Origin: Metaclostridioides mangenotii | GTDB lineage: Bacteria; Bacillota; Clostridia; Peptostreptococcales; Peptostreptococcaceae | Direction of reading: 5' to 3' | Assembly: GCF_017873185.1 (NCBI RefSeq) | Contig: NZ_JAGGJX010000001.1 | Span: 434,001-498,000 of the forward strand | DNA length: 64,000 bases | Part shown: positions 51,092 to 60,223 of the stretch, piece by piece | How the letters are laid out: every line of letters starts with the position of its first letter | Position numbering within the stretch: the stretch's first letter is position 1 | Translations under genes and position numbers: made by a program | Notes under the pieces: model-generated | Database searches by the model: none | What the model was told of the DNA's origin: nothing | What the model saw: only the letters and a program-made list of their open reading frames with translations

Positions 51092-52036
51092 TTATATACA
51101 TTTACCTATATTTCTAAATTTGTTATATCTCATAGATACGATGTCCTCTTTAGAAATATCTTTATAGTAGTCAAGTCTATCTAATACATACTTTTTGATC
51201 TCCTTAGAAACGGCCTCAACATCTTTTTGAGCTCCACCAAGCGGCTCTTTAATAATTTTATCGATTATATTTAAGTCATAAAGATCTTTACTAGTAAGCT
51301 TCATAACATCACAAGCTTCTTTTGCTCTTGATGAATCTTTAAATAATATACTGGATAGACCCTCTGGTGATATTACAGAGTAAACAGAGTGTTCAAGCAT
51401 ACAAATGTCGTTTCCAACTCCTATGCCAAGAGCTCCTCCACTTCCACCTTCACCTATTACAAAAGTAATAACAGGTACAGATAACTTGCTCATCTCAAGT
51501 AGATTTCTAGCGATAGCTTCTCCTTGGCCTCTCTCTTCCGCTTCTAGACCACAAAATGCTCCAGATGTGTCTACAAAAGTAACTATAGGTCTATTAAATT
51601 TTTCAGCTTGTTTCATAAGTCTTAGAGCTTTTCTGTATCCTTCAGGATGAGGCATACCAAAGTTTCTTCTTATTTTTTCTTTAGTATCATGGCCCTTTTG
51701 GTGTCCGATTATAGTTACATTATAATTGCCTATCTTGCCTATTCCACCTACTATAGATGGATCGTCTTTGTATAATCTATCGCCGTGAAATTCCAAAAAA
51801 TTTGCACAGATATTATCTATATAATCTTGAGTAGTCGGTCTATCTTTATCTCTACTCAGAACTACCTTATCATGCGGTGTCAATGAAGTAAAAGCTTCAT
51901 ATTTTAATCTTTTCAATTTATCTTTTAGTGCATTTATTTTATCATTTAAATCAATACTACTTGATTTAGATATGGTCTCTAACTGCTTTATATCTTTTTC
52001 AATAGTTTTCATTCTTTCTTTAATACTATCACTCAA
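51092..52036 (-). CDS. accA: Acetyl-CoA carboxylase carboxyltransferase subunit alpha
   Basis: 314 residues. FHGDRLYKDDPSIVGGIGKI, GMPHPEGYRKALRLMKQAEKF, TFVDTSGAFCGLEAEERGQG and GEGGSGGALGIGVGN are AccA hallmarks of the crotonase-fold transferase that moves CO2 from biotin to acetyl-CoA, together with AccD. It starts at TTG 52034-52036, because AAAGGAGG lies 7 bases before it. Last gene of accBCDA, 86 bases after accD. Confidence 0.95.
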   Translation of the reverse strand: MSDSIKERMKTIEKDIKQLETISKSSSIDLNDKINALKDKLKRLKYEAFTSLTPHDKVVLSRDKDRPTTQDYIDNICANFLEFHGDRLYKDDPSIVGGIGKIGNYNVTIIGHQKGHDTKEKIRRNFGMPHPEGYRKALRLMKQAEKFNRPIVTFVDTSGAFCGLEAEERGQGEAIARNLLEMSKLSVPVITFVIGEGGSGGALGIGVGNDICMLEHSVYSVISPEGLSSILFKDSSRAKEACDVMKLTSKDLYDLNIIDKIIKEPLGGAQKDVEAVSKEIKKYVLDRLDYYKDISKEDIVSMRYNKFRNIGKCI

Positions 52037-52122
52037 AATATAACCTCCTTTATGCAGCTGATATTTAATAATTTTAGTTAGATTTTAAAAATAAATAAAT
52101 ATAATTAATATTTTAAATTCCA

Positions 52123-52974
52123 TTATCTATGCATATTAAGAATTTCGTACAATACCTCTTTCATTTTTCTTCTATCTACTATCATGTCTATAAATCCATG
52201 TTCAAGTAAAAACTCAGAAGTCTGGAATCCTTCAGGAAGTTTTTGGTTTATCGTCTGTTCAATAACTCTCGGACCAGCAAATCCAATTAAAGTATTAGGC
52301 TCAGAAATTATTATATCTCCAAGCATCGCAAAACTTGCTGTAACTCCTCCTGTTGTTGGATCAGTTAAAATTGAAATATAAGGTAGACCCTTTTCTTCTA
52401 ATTTAGCAAGAGCTTGAGAAGTCTTTGCCATCTGCATCAAAGATATCATACCTTCTTGCATTCTCGCTCCTCCAGAAGCTGAACATATGATTATCGGAAG
52501 ATTATTTTCAGCAGCATACTCTATTGCGTAAGTTATTTTTTCTCCTACAACAGAACCCATACTTCCCATCATAAATTCAGGATTCATAACACAAAGTACC
52601 GTTTTTATACCGTTAAGCCTACCGTGCCCAGTTATTACCCCTTCTGATTCTCCTGTTTTATCTCTGTATGAGTTGAATTTATCATTATAACTTGGGAACT
52701 TTAGAGGATCTTGAAATTCAACCTCTTCGTTTAGCTCGACAAATGTTCCTCTATCTATAATCAGTTTTATCCTATTTCTAGCTTTTAAACTGTAGTGTCT
52801 ACCACAGTTTGGGCATACGTATAAATTTTCCTCAATATCTTTTCTGAATACTCGCTCATCACACCCTTTGCAGTATAGCCAGAATTTTTCATTTATACTA
52901 TTTTCTTTAAAGTTTTCATCCAGAGAGATCGTTACATACTTAGATCCCTTTGATGGTAAGAATTTTTTTATCAT
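52123..52974 (-). CDS. accD: Acetyl-CoA carboxylase carboxyltransferase subunit beta
   Basis: 283 residues. N-terminal four-Cys zinc ribbon (YCKGCDERVF and YVCPNCGRHY) and a crotonase-like core with GARMQEGMISLMQMAKTS, TDPTTGGVTASFAMLGD and GFAGPRVIEQTI. Forms the transferase with AccA. It begins 14 bases after accC ends. Confidence 0.95.
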   Translation of the reverse strand: MIKKFLPSKGSKYVTISLDENFKENSINEKFWLYCKGCDERVFRKDIEENLYVCPNCGRHYSLKARNRIKLIIDRGTFVELNEEVEFQDPLKFPSYNDKFNSYRDKTGESEGVITGHGRLNGIKTVLCVMNPEFMMGSMGSVVGEKITYAIEYAAENNLPIIICSASGGARMQEGMISLMQMAKTSQALAKLEEKGLPYISILTDPTTGGVTASFAMLGDIIISEPNTLIGFAGPRVIEQTINQKLPEGFQTSEFLLEHGFIDMIVDRRKMKEVLYEILNMHR

Positions 52975-52988
52975 TGTTTATTGCTCCC

Positions 52989-54350
52989 TTATATTGAAGT
53001 ACACTCTTTCATAAATTCATTCTCTATGAATTTAGTATGATGTGTGTCATCTCTAAAAGCATCACACGTTATTAGTGATTTTTGGAAATCTATATTAGTA
53101 AAGATTCCGTCTATTATAATTTCATCTAGAGCTCTGTACATTCTTTCAATACACTCTTCTCTTGTATCAGCCCAACATATAAGTTTACCTATCATCGAAT
53201 CGTAAAGAGGCGGTATTGTATATCCTGGATACACAAATGTATCAAATCTAACTCCAAACCCCCCTGGCAAATTAAGTGAATCTATTTTACCTGGTGATGG
53301 TGCAAAGCTCATTTGTGAATTTTCAGCATTTATTCTACATTCAATTGCATGACCTCTAAATATAATATCTTCTTGCTTGTATGGAATCTCTTTTCCAGCA
53401 GCTATAAGTATCTGAAGTCTTATAAGATCTATATTTGTAATCATCTCAGTGACAGGATGTTCAACTTGTATCCTTGTATTCATTTCAATAAAGTAGAATT
53501 TTTTATCTTTGTCAAATATAAATTCTATAGTTCCCGCTCCTAAATATCCAATACCATTTATAATATCTGTCGCTGTTTTAAATAACTCTTCCCTTTCAGC
53601 ATCAGTTATATATGGACTAAGAGACTCTTCTATAACTTTTTGATTTCTTCTTTGCATAGAGCAGTCTCTGTCTCCGAAGTGAATAGCATTGGAATATTTA
53701 TCTCCAAATACTTGTACCTCTATATGTCTTGGATTCTCTATAAATTTTTCCATATAGAGATCATTGCTACCAAACGATGCTAAAGATTCAGAGCTGGCAA
53801 TATCAAATAGTGAAGGAAGTTCTTCTTTATTAAATACTATTCTCATACCCTTGCCACCGCCACCATTAGATGCTTTAATCATAACAGGATATCCAATTTC
53901 AGAAGCCACTTTAAGGGCATCTTCTTTAGATTTAAGTACTGTCTTTGATCCTGGTACAACTGGTACACCTAAACTCATCATAGTCTCTCTTGCACGTGAC
54001 TTGTCACCCATAAGTTCCATTTGTTCTTTTGTAGGACCTATAAAAATAATTCCATTATCTTCACATTTGCTTACAAACTCTGGGTTTTCAGATAAAAATC
54101 CAAATCCAGGATGTATAGCGTCACATTTTAACTTTTTTGCTAAATATATTATATTGTCTATGTTATTATAACTTTTACTTACGTTATTTGGTCCTATACA
54201 TATCGATTCATCAGACAAATATCTGTGCAGACAATCTTTATCTGCTTCTGAGTATATTGCTACAGTTTTTATACCTAACTCTTTACATGTTCTTATTATT
54301 CTAACCGCAATATCTCCTCTATTTGCAACTAGTATTTTATTTATTGACAT
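52989..54350 (-). CDS. accC: Biotin carboxylase
   Basis: 453 residues of an ATP-grasp enzyme: ILVANRGDIAVRIIRTCKEL, HPGFGFLSENPEF, the Gly-rich lid KASNGGGGKGMRIV, FIEMNTRIQVEHPVTEM and GHAIECRINAE. It carboxylates the biotin on AccB with bicarbonate and ATP. It lies 14 bases after accB. Ribosome binding site AGGAGGTAA. Confidence 0.96.
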   Translation of the reverse strand: MSINKILVANRGDIAVRIIRTCKELGIKTVAIYSEADKDCLHRYLSDESICIGPNNVSKSYNNIDNIIYLAKKLKCDAIHPGFGFLSENPEFVSKCEDNGIIFIGPTKEQMELMGDKSRARETMMSLGVPVVPGSKTVLKSKEDALKVASEIGYPVMIKASNGGGGKGMRIVFNKEELPSLFDIASSESLASFGSNDLYMEKFIENPRHIEVQVFGDKYSNAIHFGDRDCSMQRRNQKVIEESLSPYITDAEREELFKTATDIINGIGYLGAGTIEFIFDKDKKFYFIEMNTRIQVEHPVTEMITNIDLIRLQILIAAGKEIPYKQEDIIFRGHAIECRINAENSQMSFAPSPGKIDSLNLPGGFGVRFDTFVYPGYTIPPLYDSMIGKLICWADTREECIERMYRALDEIIIDGIFTNIDFQKSLITCDAFRDDTHHTKFIENEFMKECTSI

Positions 54351-54364
54351 CAGTTACCTCCTAT

Positions 54365-54841
54365 TTACATTGGTTTAATCTTAAATAAAGGTTGATTGTA
54401 CTCTACTAGTTCTTCATTTTTAACCAATATTTCAACTATTTCACCATTAACTTCACTGTTTATTTCATTCATAAGTTTCATAGCTTCAAGAATGCAAAGC
54501 GTCTGTCCTTCTTCTATTACATCTCCGATTTTAACAAAATTTTCTGAGTCAGGATTCGGAGATCCATAGAAAGTTCCCATAAGTGGTGCTGAAATTATAT
54601 ATAAATTATTATCATTTTCCGTATTATTTTCATTATTATCTCTGATTTCTTCTTTTTCAACTGTAATTTCTTTACAAGCAGTTTCTTTTTTATCTTCTCT
54701 AACTACAGTATTTTGAGTTTTTTCAACTGTATTATTGTTTCTAGAGACTTCTAGTTTTAAAGAAGCATTTTCAAGCTTTACATAGTCTAAACTTGTTGAA
54801 TCAATCAGCTTTATTAATTCTTTTACTTCGTTAATATTCAT
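54365..54841 (-). CDS. accB: Biotin carboxyl carrier protein
   Basis: 158 residues. N-terminal helix, a long charged Asn/Glu/Lys linker (about 40-80), then the biotinyl domain APLMGTFYGSPNPDSENFV...LCILEAMKLMNEI, with the biotinylated Lys in AMKLM. First gene of the acc operon, with a FapR-like operator at the promoter. Ribosome binding site AAGGGGG. Confidence 0.95.
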   Translation of the reverse strand: MNINEVKELIKLIDSTSLDYVKLENASLKLEVSRNNNTVEKTQNTVVREDKKETACKEITVEKEEIRDNNENNTENDNNLYIISAPLMGTFYGSPNPDSENFVKIGDVIEEGQTLCILEAMKLMNEINSEVNGEIVEILVKNEELVEYNQPLFKIKPM

Positions 54842-54857
54842 TTCTTACCCCCTTGTA

Positions 54858-54881
54858 TTATTACCTGGTGCTAATATTATA
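54858..54881 (-). promoter_or_regulatory. FapR-like operator and -10 element of the acc operon
   Basis: TTAGCACCAGGTAATAA on the minus strand (54858-54874) is a near-palindrome that fits the FapR consensus TTAGNACC-N-GGTNNTAA. It lies directly downstream of a -10 element TATAAT (54876-54881). FapR represses lipid synthesis genes until malonyl-CoA, the product of this operon, binds it. Confidence 0.7.
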
Positions 54882-54905
54882 TCATAAAAGGTAAAATAGT
54901 AAAAG

Positions 54906-54936
54906 AAAAAGTGTCAACGCTAAATCGACACTTTAA
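54906..54936 (-). terminator. Terminator of the corrinoid methyltransferase operon
   Basis: AAAGTGTC...GACACTTT stem with T-run on the minus strand, closely similar to the one at 58073-58100. Confidence 0.8.
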
Positions 54937-54946
54937 TTGATATATT

Positions 54947-55966
54947 TTAGTTATTAAATTGTTTTGCACATTCTACTAAAACTTTTATGTTATCAAGTTT
55001 ACTTTTTACGCCTATTCCACAAGCTGGAGATAATATATCCACTCCACTTTTCAAACATGAATTGGAGATATTTTTTAAACTTTCCTTAGTTCCATTTTCA
55101 ATAGCGAAAGTGCTAACATTCCCCATAATAACTTTTCCTGGAACATTTTCAACCACTTGTCTAGCATTAGTTATAGAATCAAAACTAACTGCATCACTAT
55201 GCAAATCATTTAATTCTTTATAAATAGTTTTTAATTTTCCGCATATATGTATAATAGTTCCTCCAGGAGCGTATTCTTTCAATTGATCTATTATATTATT
55301 TAAATATGGAGTTGCAAATTCACTAAAAGTTTTAGCGCCGAGAATTTCACCGGTACCACTTGGATCTGATATAGTTAAAACATCTGCCCCAGCCTCTAAT
55401 TGAGCTTTCCCAAAAATTATAAGGTTTTCTGTGACGAATTCCATAAACTCATGAGCTTCTTCTTTCTTTTTCCTAATTTCTTTATAGTAAGTAATTGGCT
55501 CTACAAGTGAGGATGCTAAGCTAACAGGCCCTATTAAGTTTGCTACTATAGGAACATCGTTATTTTTTTCTTTTAATATTTTAATAGCATCTATAACAAC
55601 TTTTGCTCTTCCTTTAGTTACATCTACCTTGTCCAAATTACTCCACTGAGCAACCGATTCAATTGGATATTTTATAACTCTAGGTTCTGTGGTTTTTGTT
55701 CCCATATATACTTCTGCTCCCATGCTTTCAGCTTCTACTGTCATGCAATATGGTACTCCAAAGTTTTCAAAACCATTGTTTTTATACATACCTAATGTTA
55801 AATCTGCCATCATATTAGAATTGCTATGTGCCATTGGCCAAAAGACACCTTCAATATCCATAATATCTTCCACTATCATATTCATCATCCCACCAGGACA
55901 AATACAAGGTTTTCTATCTACAACTTCTCCTTTTAACGCTTTATATAGTCTTTCTTTAGGTGTCAT
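54947..55966 (-). CDS. MtaA/CmuA-family corrinoid methyltransferase (UroD-like)
   Basis: 339 residues, uroporphyrinogen decarboxylase-like barrel. TPKERLYKALKGEVVDRKP at the start, TISDPSGTGEILGAKTFSEF, the zinc motif IHICGK (His-x-Cys) and SPACGIG with the third zinc Cys. Members pass methyl groups between a corrinoid protein and a thiol acceptor such as coenzyme M or an equivalent; homocysteine or tetrahydrofolate would be expected in a clostridium. It overlaps the corrinoid protein gene (TAATG). Last gene of a three-gene operon. Confidence 0.85.
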   Translation of the reverse strand: MTPKERLYKALKGEVVDRKPCICPGGMMNMIVEDIMDIEGVFWPMAHSNSNMMADLTLGMYKNNGFENFGVPYCMTVEAESMGAEVYMGTKTTEPRVIKYPIESVAQWSNLDKVDVTKGRAKVVIDAIKILKEKNNDVPIVANLIGPVSLASSLVEPITYYKEIRKKKEEAHEFMEFVTENLIIFGKAQLEAGADVLTISDPSGTGEILGAKTFSEFATPYLNNIIDQLKEYAPGGTIIHICGKLKTIYKELNDLHSDAVSFDSITNARQVVENVPGKVIMGNVSTFAIENGTKESLKNISNSCLKSGVDILSPACGIGVKSKLDNIKVLVECAKQFNN

Positions 55967-56637
55967 TATACCACCTCTTTATATTTTTTCTTGCTTATTA
56001 GCTCTTTTGCGAGTTTAGCTGCTTTTGATGCTTCATGTGCATATCCATCTGCGCCGATTTCATTTGCAAACCCTTGTGATATAGGCCCTCCGCCTACCAT
56101 AACAACAAATTTTTCACGAATATCTTCTTTATTTAATAAATCAATAACTAATTGCATATTTTCCATAGTAGTAGTCATAAGAGTAGATAATCCTATTAAA
56201 TCTGCATTGATTTCTTTTGCTTTATTAATAAAATCAATACAAGGGACATCTCTTCCTAAATCGTATACTTCAAATCCTGAAGTTTCTAACATAATTTTAA
56301 ATAAGTTTTTCCCAATATCATGTGTATCTCCCTCGACAACTCCTATTACTGCTTTAAAACTTTCTTTAGCTGAATTTTTTTTAATGTGAGGTTTTAATAT
56401 ATCAATGCCTTTATACATAGCGTCTGAACACAATAAAAGATCAGGTATAAAATACTCCTCTTCTTCATAAAGCTTACCTGCATCCTCCATTCCAAGAGCC
56501 AGTCCTTTAGATATGCCTTCATAAGGTTCAAATTCATTTTCTATATACTCATTAGCTACATCTATTACAGTTTCATCTTCCATCTCTACAACACAATCTG
56601 CTAACTTTTTTAATAAATCTTCTTTTAAATTTATCAT
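55966..56637 (-). CDS. Corrinoid (B12-binding) methyltransfer protein
   Basis: 223 residues: a four-helix cap (INLKEDLLKKLADCVVEMED) and a Rossmann-like B12 domain with GDTHDIGKNLFKIML (D-x-H-x-x-G, the His being the lower cobalt ligand), then GLSTLMTTTMENM and VVMVGGGPIS. This is the carrier between two UroD-type methyltransferases on either side. The start at 56637 follows AAAGGAGAT. The gene fits MtaC/MtbC/MttC-like proteins. Confidence 0.92.
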   Translation of the reverse strand: MINLKEDLLKKLADCVVEMEDETVIDVANEYIENEFEPYEGISKGLALGMEDAGKLYEEEEYFIPDLLLCSDAMYKGIDILKPHIKKNSAKESFKAVIGVVEGDTHDIGKNLFKIMLETSGFEVYDLGRDVPCIDFINKAKEINADLIGLSTLMTTTMENMQLVIDLLNKEDIREKFVVMVGGGPISQGFANEIGADGYAHEASKAAKLAKELISKKKYKEVV

Positions 56638-56650
56638 GCTAATCTCCTTT

Positions 56651-57724
56651 TTATAATTCATTAATATTTATTTTGCTAGATCCGAATATCCTTGCAGCAT
56701 CCATTAATGCTATTATTTTTTTAGGGTCCGTTCCTATAGGAACATCGCAACCTGTACTTAATATAAATCCTTTCATACTATCATGGCCTTTAATTATACA
56801 TTCTTTTGCTTCCATATATATATCTTCTATAGTACCTCTCATAATTGTTTCAACAGGGTCTACATTTCCGATTAAGCATACTTTATCACCATATGCTTCT
56901 TTTAATTCTCCTATATCTTCTATATTATCTAAACTCAGGTTAGCTATCCCTATATCAACCATATGACCCCATACTTTTTTTGTTTTGCCACAGATATGAA
57001 GTGTCGATCCTCCTCCGGTTCTCTCTATAATTCTATCCATACACTTTTTTAAGTATGGTTTTGCAAATTCTTCAAAGTTTTTACTGCTTATCATTGTACA
57101 AGATGCAATTGGTTCAGCTAGACCAGGAGTTAAGCCTATATCACAAGCTGCATCAATATAATTTATAACACTCTGAGTTGAAATTTCTAAAAGTTCATGT
57201 GCCTTTTCTTTATTTTTCGTTAAATCTCTTAAGAAATTATCAGTACCTCTTAAAAAAGATGCTAAAGTAAAAGGACCGCCTACAGAAGTCCCTACCCCTA
57301 CTTCACAACTTAATTTTTCATTAGTTATTTTAAGTGCTTCTAAAAAGTAATGTATTCTTCCATCTTTATAAGGATCTATAGGGCTTAATTTTCCTATTTC
57401 ACTATAATCACATATAGCTGGTTTATTTATAAAAGGCGTATTGTTTAATGGGAATACAACCTCACTACCCATCGCCTCTGGTATTCCTTGAAGGCCCGGT
57501 CCAAATCCGATACTATCTGGACGAAACTTTTCAAAACTTTTAACTGCTACATCTACGAGCACATCTACAGAATGATTATAATCATATATTGAATATCCAA
57601 AAGATGGTGCAACGCTTTCTCCTAAAAATGGTGAACATGGTATTCTATCTATTTCTTTACCCGCTCCAAAAGCCTGCATTCTTTCTTTTGGGGTCATTTG
57701 ATCTTTATTAATTGTATAATCCAT
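56651..57724 (-). CDS. UroD-family methyltransferase, probable substrate-specific component
   Basis: 357 residues. TPKERMQAFGAGKEIDRIP, GVGTSVGGPFTLASFLRGTD, STLHICGKTKKVW (zinc His and Cys), CLIGNVDPVETIMRG and FILSTGCDVPIGTDP (third Cys). It is a paralogue of the gene two positions downstream, so one of the two likely demethylates an external methyl donor and the other passes the methyl group on. The substrate cannot be told. The start at 57724 follows AAAAGGAG; first gene of the operon. Confidence 0.85.
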   Translation of the reverse strand: MDYTINKDQMTPKERMQAFGAGKEIDRIPCSPFLGESVAPSFGYSIYDYNHSVDVLVDVAVKSFEKFRPDSIGFGPGLQGIPEAMGSEVVFPLNNTPFINKPAICDYSEIGKLSPIDPYKDGRIHYFLEALKITNEKLSCEVGVGTSVGGPFTLASFLRGTDNFLRDLTKNKEKAHELLEISTQSVINYIDAACDIGLTPGLAEPIASCTMISSKNFEEFAKPYLKKCMDRIIERTGGGSTLHICGKTKKVWGHMVDIGIANLSLDNIEDIGELKEAYGDKVCLIGNVDPVETIMRGTIEDIYMEAKECIIKGHDSMKGFILSTGCDVPIGTDPKKIIALMDAARIFGSSKININEL

Positions 57725-58103
57725 AATTTGTTCTCCTTTTCGAGTTATAAATTTATCAATCAAAAATACTTTACATCATTAAACATAAATAAACAAATTG
57801 TTAAAAACTATTACAGTATATGTTGTCATAAGCATTTTCTATTAACTAGAATTTTCAATTTATATAACAAAATTTGATTAATTTGATCCTGCTAAACTTA
57901 AATAGTATTATTTATTAATACCATTATCAAGGCTTTATTTAGATCTGCTACTAACAAAAATAATAAAATGAATTGTTTTTTCTATCATCTATATGATTTA
58001 TTTTATAATAATACTCTTTTTACTCTTTTGAATTATTACAAAGGTTTGATAATAATTTAAAAGAGTAAAATAAAAAGTGTCGATTCTAAATCGACACTTT
58101 AAT
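57725..58103. other. Intergenic region with 20-bp hairpin and terminator
   Basis: Promoter region of the methyltransferase operon. TTTACTCTTTTGAATTATTA (58019-58038) pairs with 58050-58069 over 20 bp with a single G-U, and the terminator AAAAAGTGTCGATT (58073-58086) / AATCGACACTTT (58089-58100) follows; both are downstream of the minus-strand gene at 58104. No gene. Confidence 0.55.
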
Positions 58104-58646
58104 TTAAGTAAATTCTTTGCTACTTTCATGTGAGTCTATTATGTTTTTTTCTAATTCTGAATTTACATACACATCTATGTTTTCAGATAAGTTCTCAGTT
58201 ATAACTGTAAATTTTTCTTCTGTTTTATTAATATTAGAATCAAGTTCTTCATTATTTTCAACCTTTTTAATAAATTTATAACTGTGCTGATTAAACAATA
58301 TTAGTATAGCTGGTATTATAAAAAAGTGTCTGCTCCCAATAATACCTAGTAATACTGTAAGTATAGATATCTTATTGTTTAGATATAAAAATGAAAAACC
58401 AAACAATTTCTTCTCTTCTATCTCAATTGTATAAGATCTAATAAGTGCAAGTATAAAGGTTAAAATACAAAACGGTAATAAAGTATAACTTGATATCACT
58501 CCAAGTATCCCTATATTTTCTATATATTTGCTTGGATCATTTAATAAAACAAACATAAAACCATTGAGGTATCCAAAAATACAGGATAACATACCAAAGG
58601 TAGCCCCAATAGCTTGTGTATACCAGTTTAAATATTTAAATTGCAT
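58104..58646 (-). CDS. Hypothetical membrane protein
   Basis: 180 residues: four hydrophobic helices in the first 120 residues (for example GATFGMLSCIFGYLNGFMFV), then a charged, Glu/Asn/Ser-rich cytoplasmic tail of about 55 residues. Family not recognised. Ribosome binding site GGAGGATG; own terminator at its end. Confidence 0.6.
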   Translation of the reverse strand: MQFKYLNWYTQAIGATFGMLSCIFGYLNGFMFVLLNDPSKYIENIGILGVISSYTLLPFCILTFILALIRSYTIEIEEKKLFGFSFLYLNNKISILTVLLGIIGSRHFFIIPAILILFNQHSYKFIKKVENNEELDSNINKTEEKFTVITENLSENIDVYVNSELEKNIIDSHESSKEFT

Positions 58647-58732
58647 ACTATCATCCTCCTATAAGCTGCCATACTTAATAATATGATTTGAATCGAAGAA
58701 ATATTTCTAAGTAGCAGACTATATGGACAATA

Positions 58733-58768
58733 AAAAAACTAGCTTTGGAGAATTAGCTAGTTTTTATT
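58733..58768. terminator. Bidirectional terminator
   Basis: AAAAAAACTAGCT (58733-58745) / AGCTAGTTTTTATT (58755-58768). Ends the minus-strand LRR gene. Confidence 0.85.
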
Positions 58769-58788
58769 CAATACTTAAAATATACATT

Positions 58789-59511
58789 TTATTTAACCTT
58801 AACGTTTATCACTACAATTTGAGATGAATTTTCATTATTGTTTATCACAACTTTTATTTTTGATTTTCCAATTTTCTTTCCTGTTATCATCATATTATCA
58901 ATGCTAACAAGATCATTATCTGCAGTAACAATTAAATTTAAATCTTTCGGAAGCTCATCTGTAGTCTCCCAGTGTTTATAATAGTCGTCTATATTCTTAG
59001 ATAAGACATTTCTTAGATCAAATTTTTCATCTACAGTTATATTTATAGAGTTATGCTTTGTATCCAATTTATATTGGTTCTCTTCTAAGTTTATAAAGTT
59101 CAAATCGCTGTTTACTTTCACGCCTCTTTCTTTAAGTTCATTTATTACATTAGGCTCTGTTATATAGTTATTTGCCAAATTTAAAGAATCTATATCTTTT
59201 AATTCTGTGATCTCTTTAGGCAACTCTTTTATATTGTTGTTCCAAAAAACAAAGTCATCGATATTTTCTAGATAAGATATTCCTTCTAAGTTCGTTATTT
59301 TCTCTCCAGAAGCATAAAACTCTCCATCTAAAGATTTTATCTTACTTATAGTAAGCTCATCAGGGTGTATGTATCTTTTTATTACAGTTCTCAAGTTCGC
59401 ATCAGGAAAAATATCTTTAAGCTGAGATTCTGTCAAAGCTTTATCTGTACTATTCACAGGTGATAAGGCTGAGACTGAAATCAACAAAGGTAAAAAAGCA
59501 TTTAAAATCAT
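58789..59511 (-). CDS. Secreted leucine-rich-repeat protein
   Basis: 240 residues. A signal peptide (LNAFLPLLISVSALSPVNS) is followed by an internalin-like cap (FPDANLRTVIKRYI), about three short leucine-rich repeats (ITNLEGISYLENIDDFVFWN, then IKELPKEITELKDIDSLNLA), and a C-terminal beta domain (about 150-240) with VTADNDLVSIDNMMITG, like a bacterial Ig (BIG) fold. No wall anchor is seen. Probably protein-protein contact outside the cell. Ribosome binding site GGGAGG. Confidence 0.75.
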   Translation of the reverse strand: MILNAFLPLLISVSALSPVNSTDKALTESQLKDIFPDANLRTVIKRYIHPDELTISKIKSLDGEFYASGEKITNLEGISYLENIDDFVFWNNNIKELPKEITELKDIDSLNLANNYITEPNVINELKERGVKVNSDLNFINLEENQYKLDTKHNSINITVDEKFDLRNVLSKNIDDYYKHWETTDELPKDLNLIVTADNDLVSIDNMMITGKKIGKSKIKVVINNNENSSQIVVINVKVK

Positions 59512-59706
59512 AATAACCTCCCATAAAAAATTATATTTACATATGTATACATAATTATTTCTATGAGAGGTCTTTGTTTCCTTGCAGTTTAGGTGTAATT
59601 TCGTTCACTTTATTCTTTTAAATAAATATAAAATTCTACGATTACTCCTATTATATTGTATATAGTTATACCAAACTTATTTTGGTTTTCAAATTATGAC
59701 ACTAAA

Positions 59707-60024
59707 TTAATTGCCACACCCAGAGCACCCAGAGCAACCGCCCATGTCTTCCATGTTCTCAGGAACAACTCTAAAACCGTATCCACTATCTTCTATGACA
59801 ATATCACCATATTCTTGGTAATCTGCCATGTTCATGATAAAGTTTAGTCCACCGGTTTCGTAAGCGAAATCGTCTTTTTTTTGTTCATCAAGAGCTAGTC
59901 CAAAAGATGGTCCACTGCATCCAACGCCTTCAAAATAAACTCTTATGCTATTTGGTTTATCTTTATTATCATCTAAAATATTTTTTAGTGTTTCTGCTGC
60001 TGTTTCTGGTAATGTTACCTTCAT
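59707..60024 (-). CDS. IscA/HesB-like iron-sulfur protein
   Basis: 105 residues. A HesB-like fold (VTLPETAAETLKNILDD, VYFEGVGCSGPSFGLALDEQ, FRVVPENM) with one internal Cys and a Cys-rich end GGCSGCSGCGN. A-type carriers hand Fe-S clusters to target proteins with a Cys triad; here the last two ligands fall in the CSGCSGC tail. Common in Clostridia as a stand-alone gene. Ribosome binding site AAAGGAA. Confidence 0.85.
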   Translation of the reverse strand: MKVTLPETAAETLKNILDDNKDKPNSIRVYFEGVGCSGPSFGLALDEQKKDDFAYETGGLNFIMNMADYQEYGDIVIEDSGYGFRVVPENMEDMGGCSGCSGCGN

Positions 60025-60223
60025 ATAATCAATTCCTTTCAGATTTATTTATCGATTTTTGCATCGCTTTCAAATCTTATTATACCATATTTATCATAAT
60101 AAGATGTAAAATGATATTACAAATCAAAATTATTTTTATTATGATTTTTATTGTTGAAATAGCTTTAAAAAAAGTGCTTTTACTGTTATAATATCTTATT
60201 GGAGCCAATGAGGAGGTGATACT

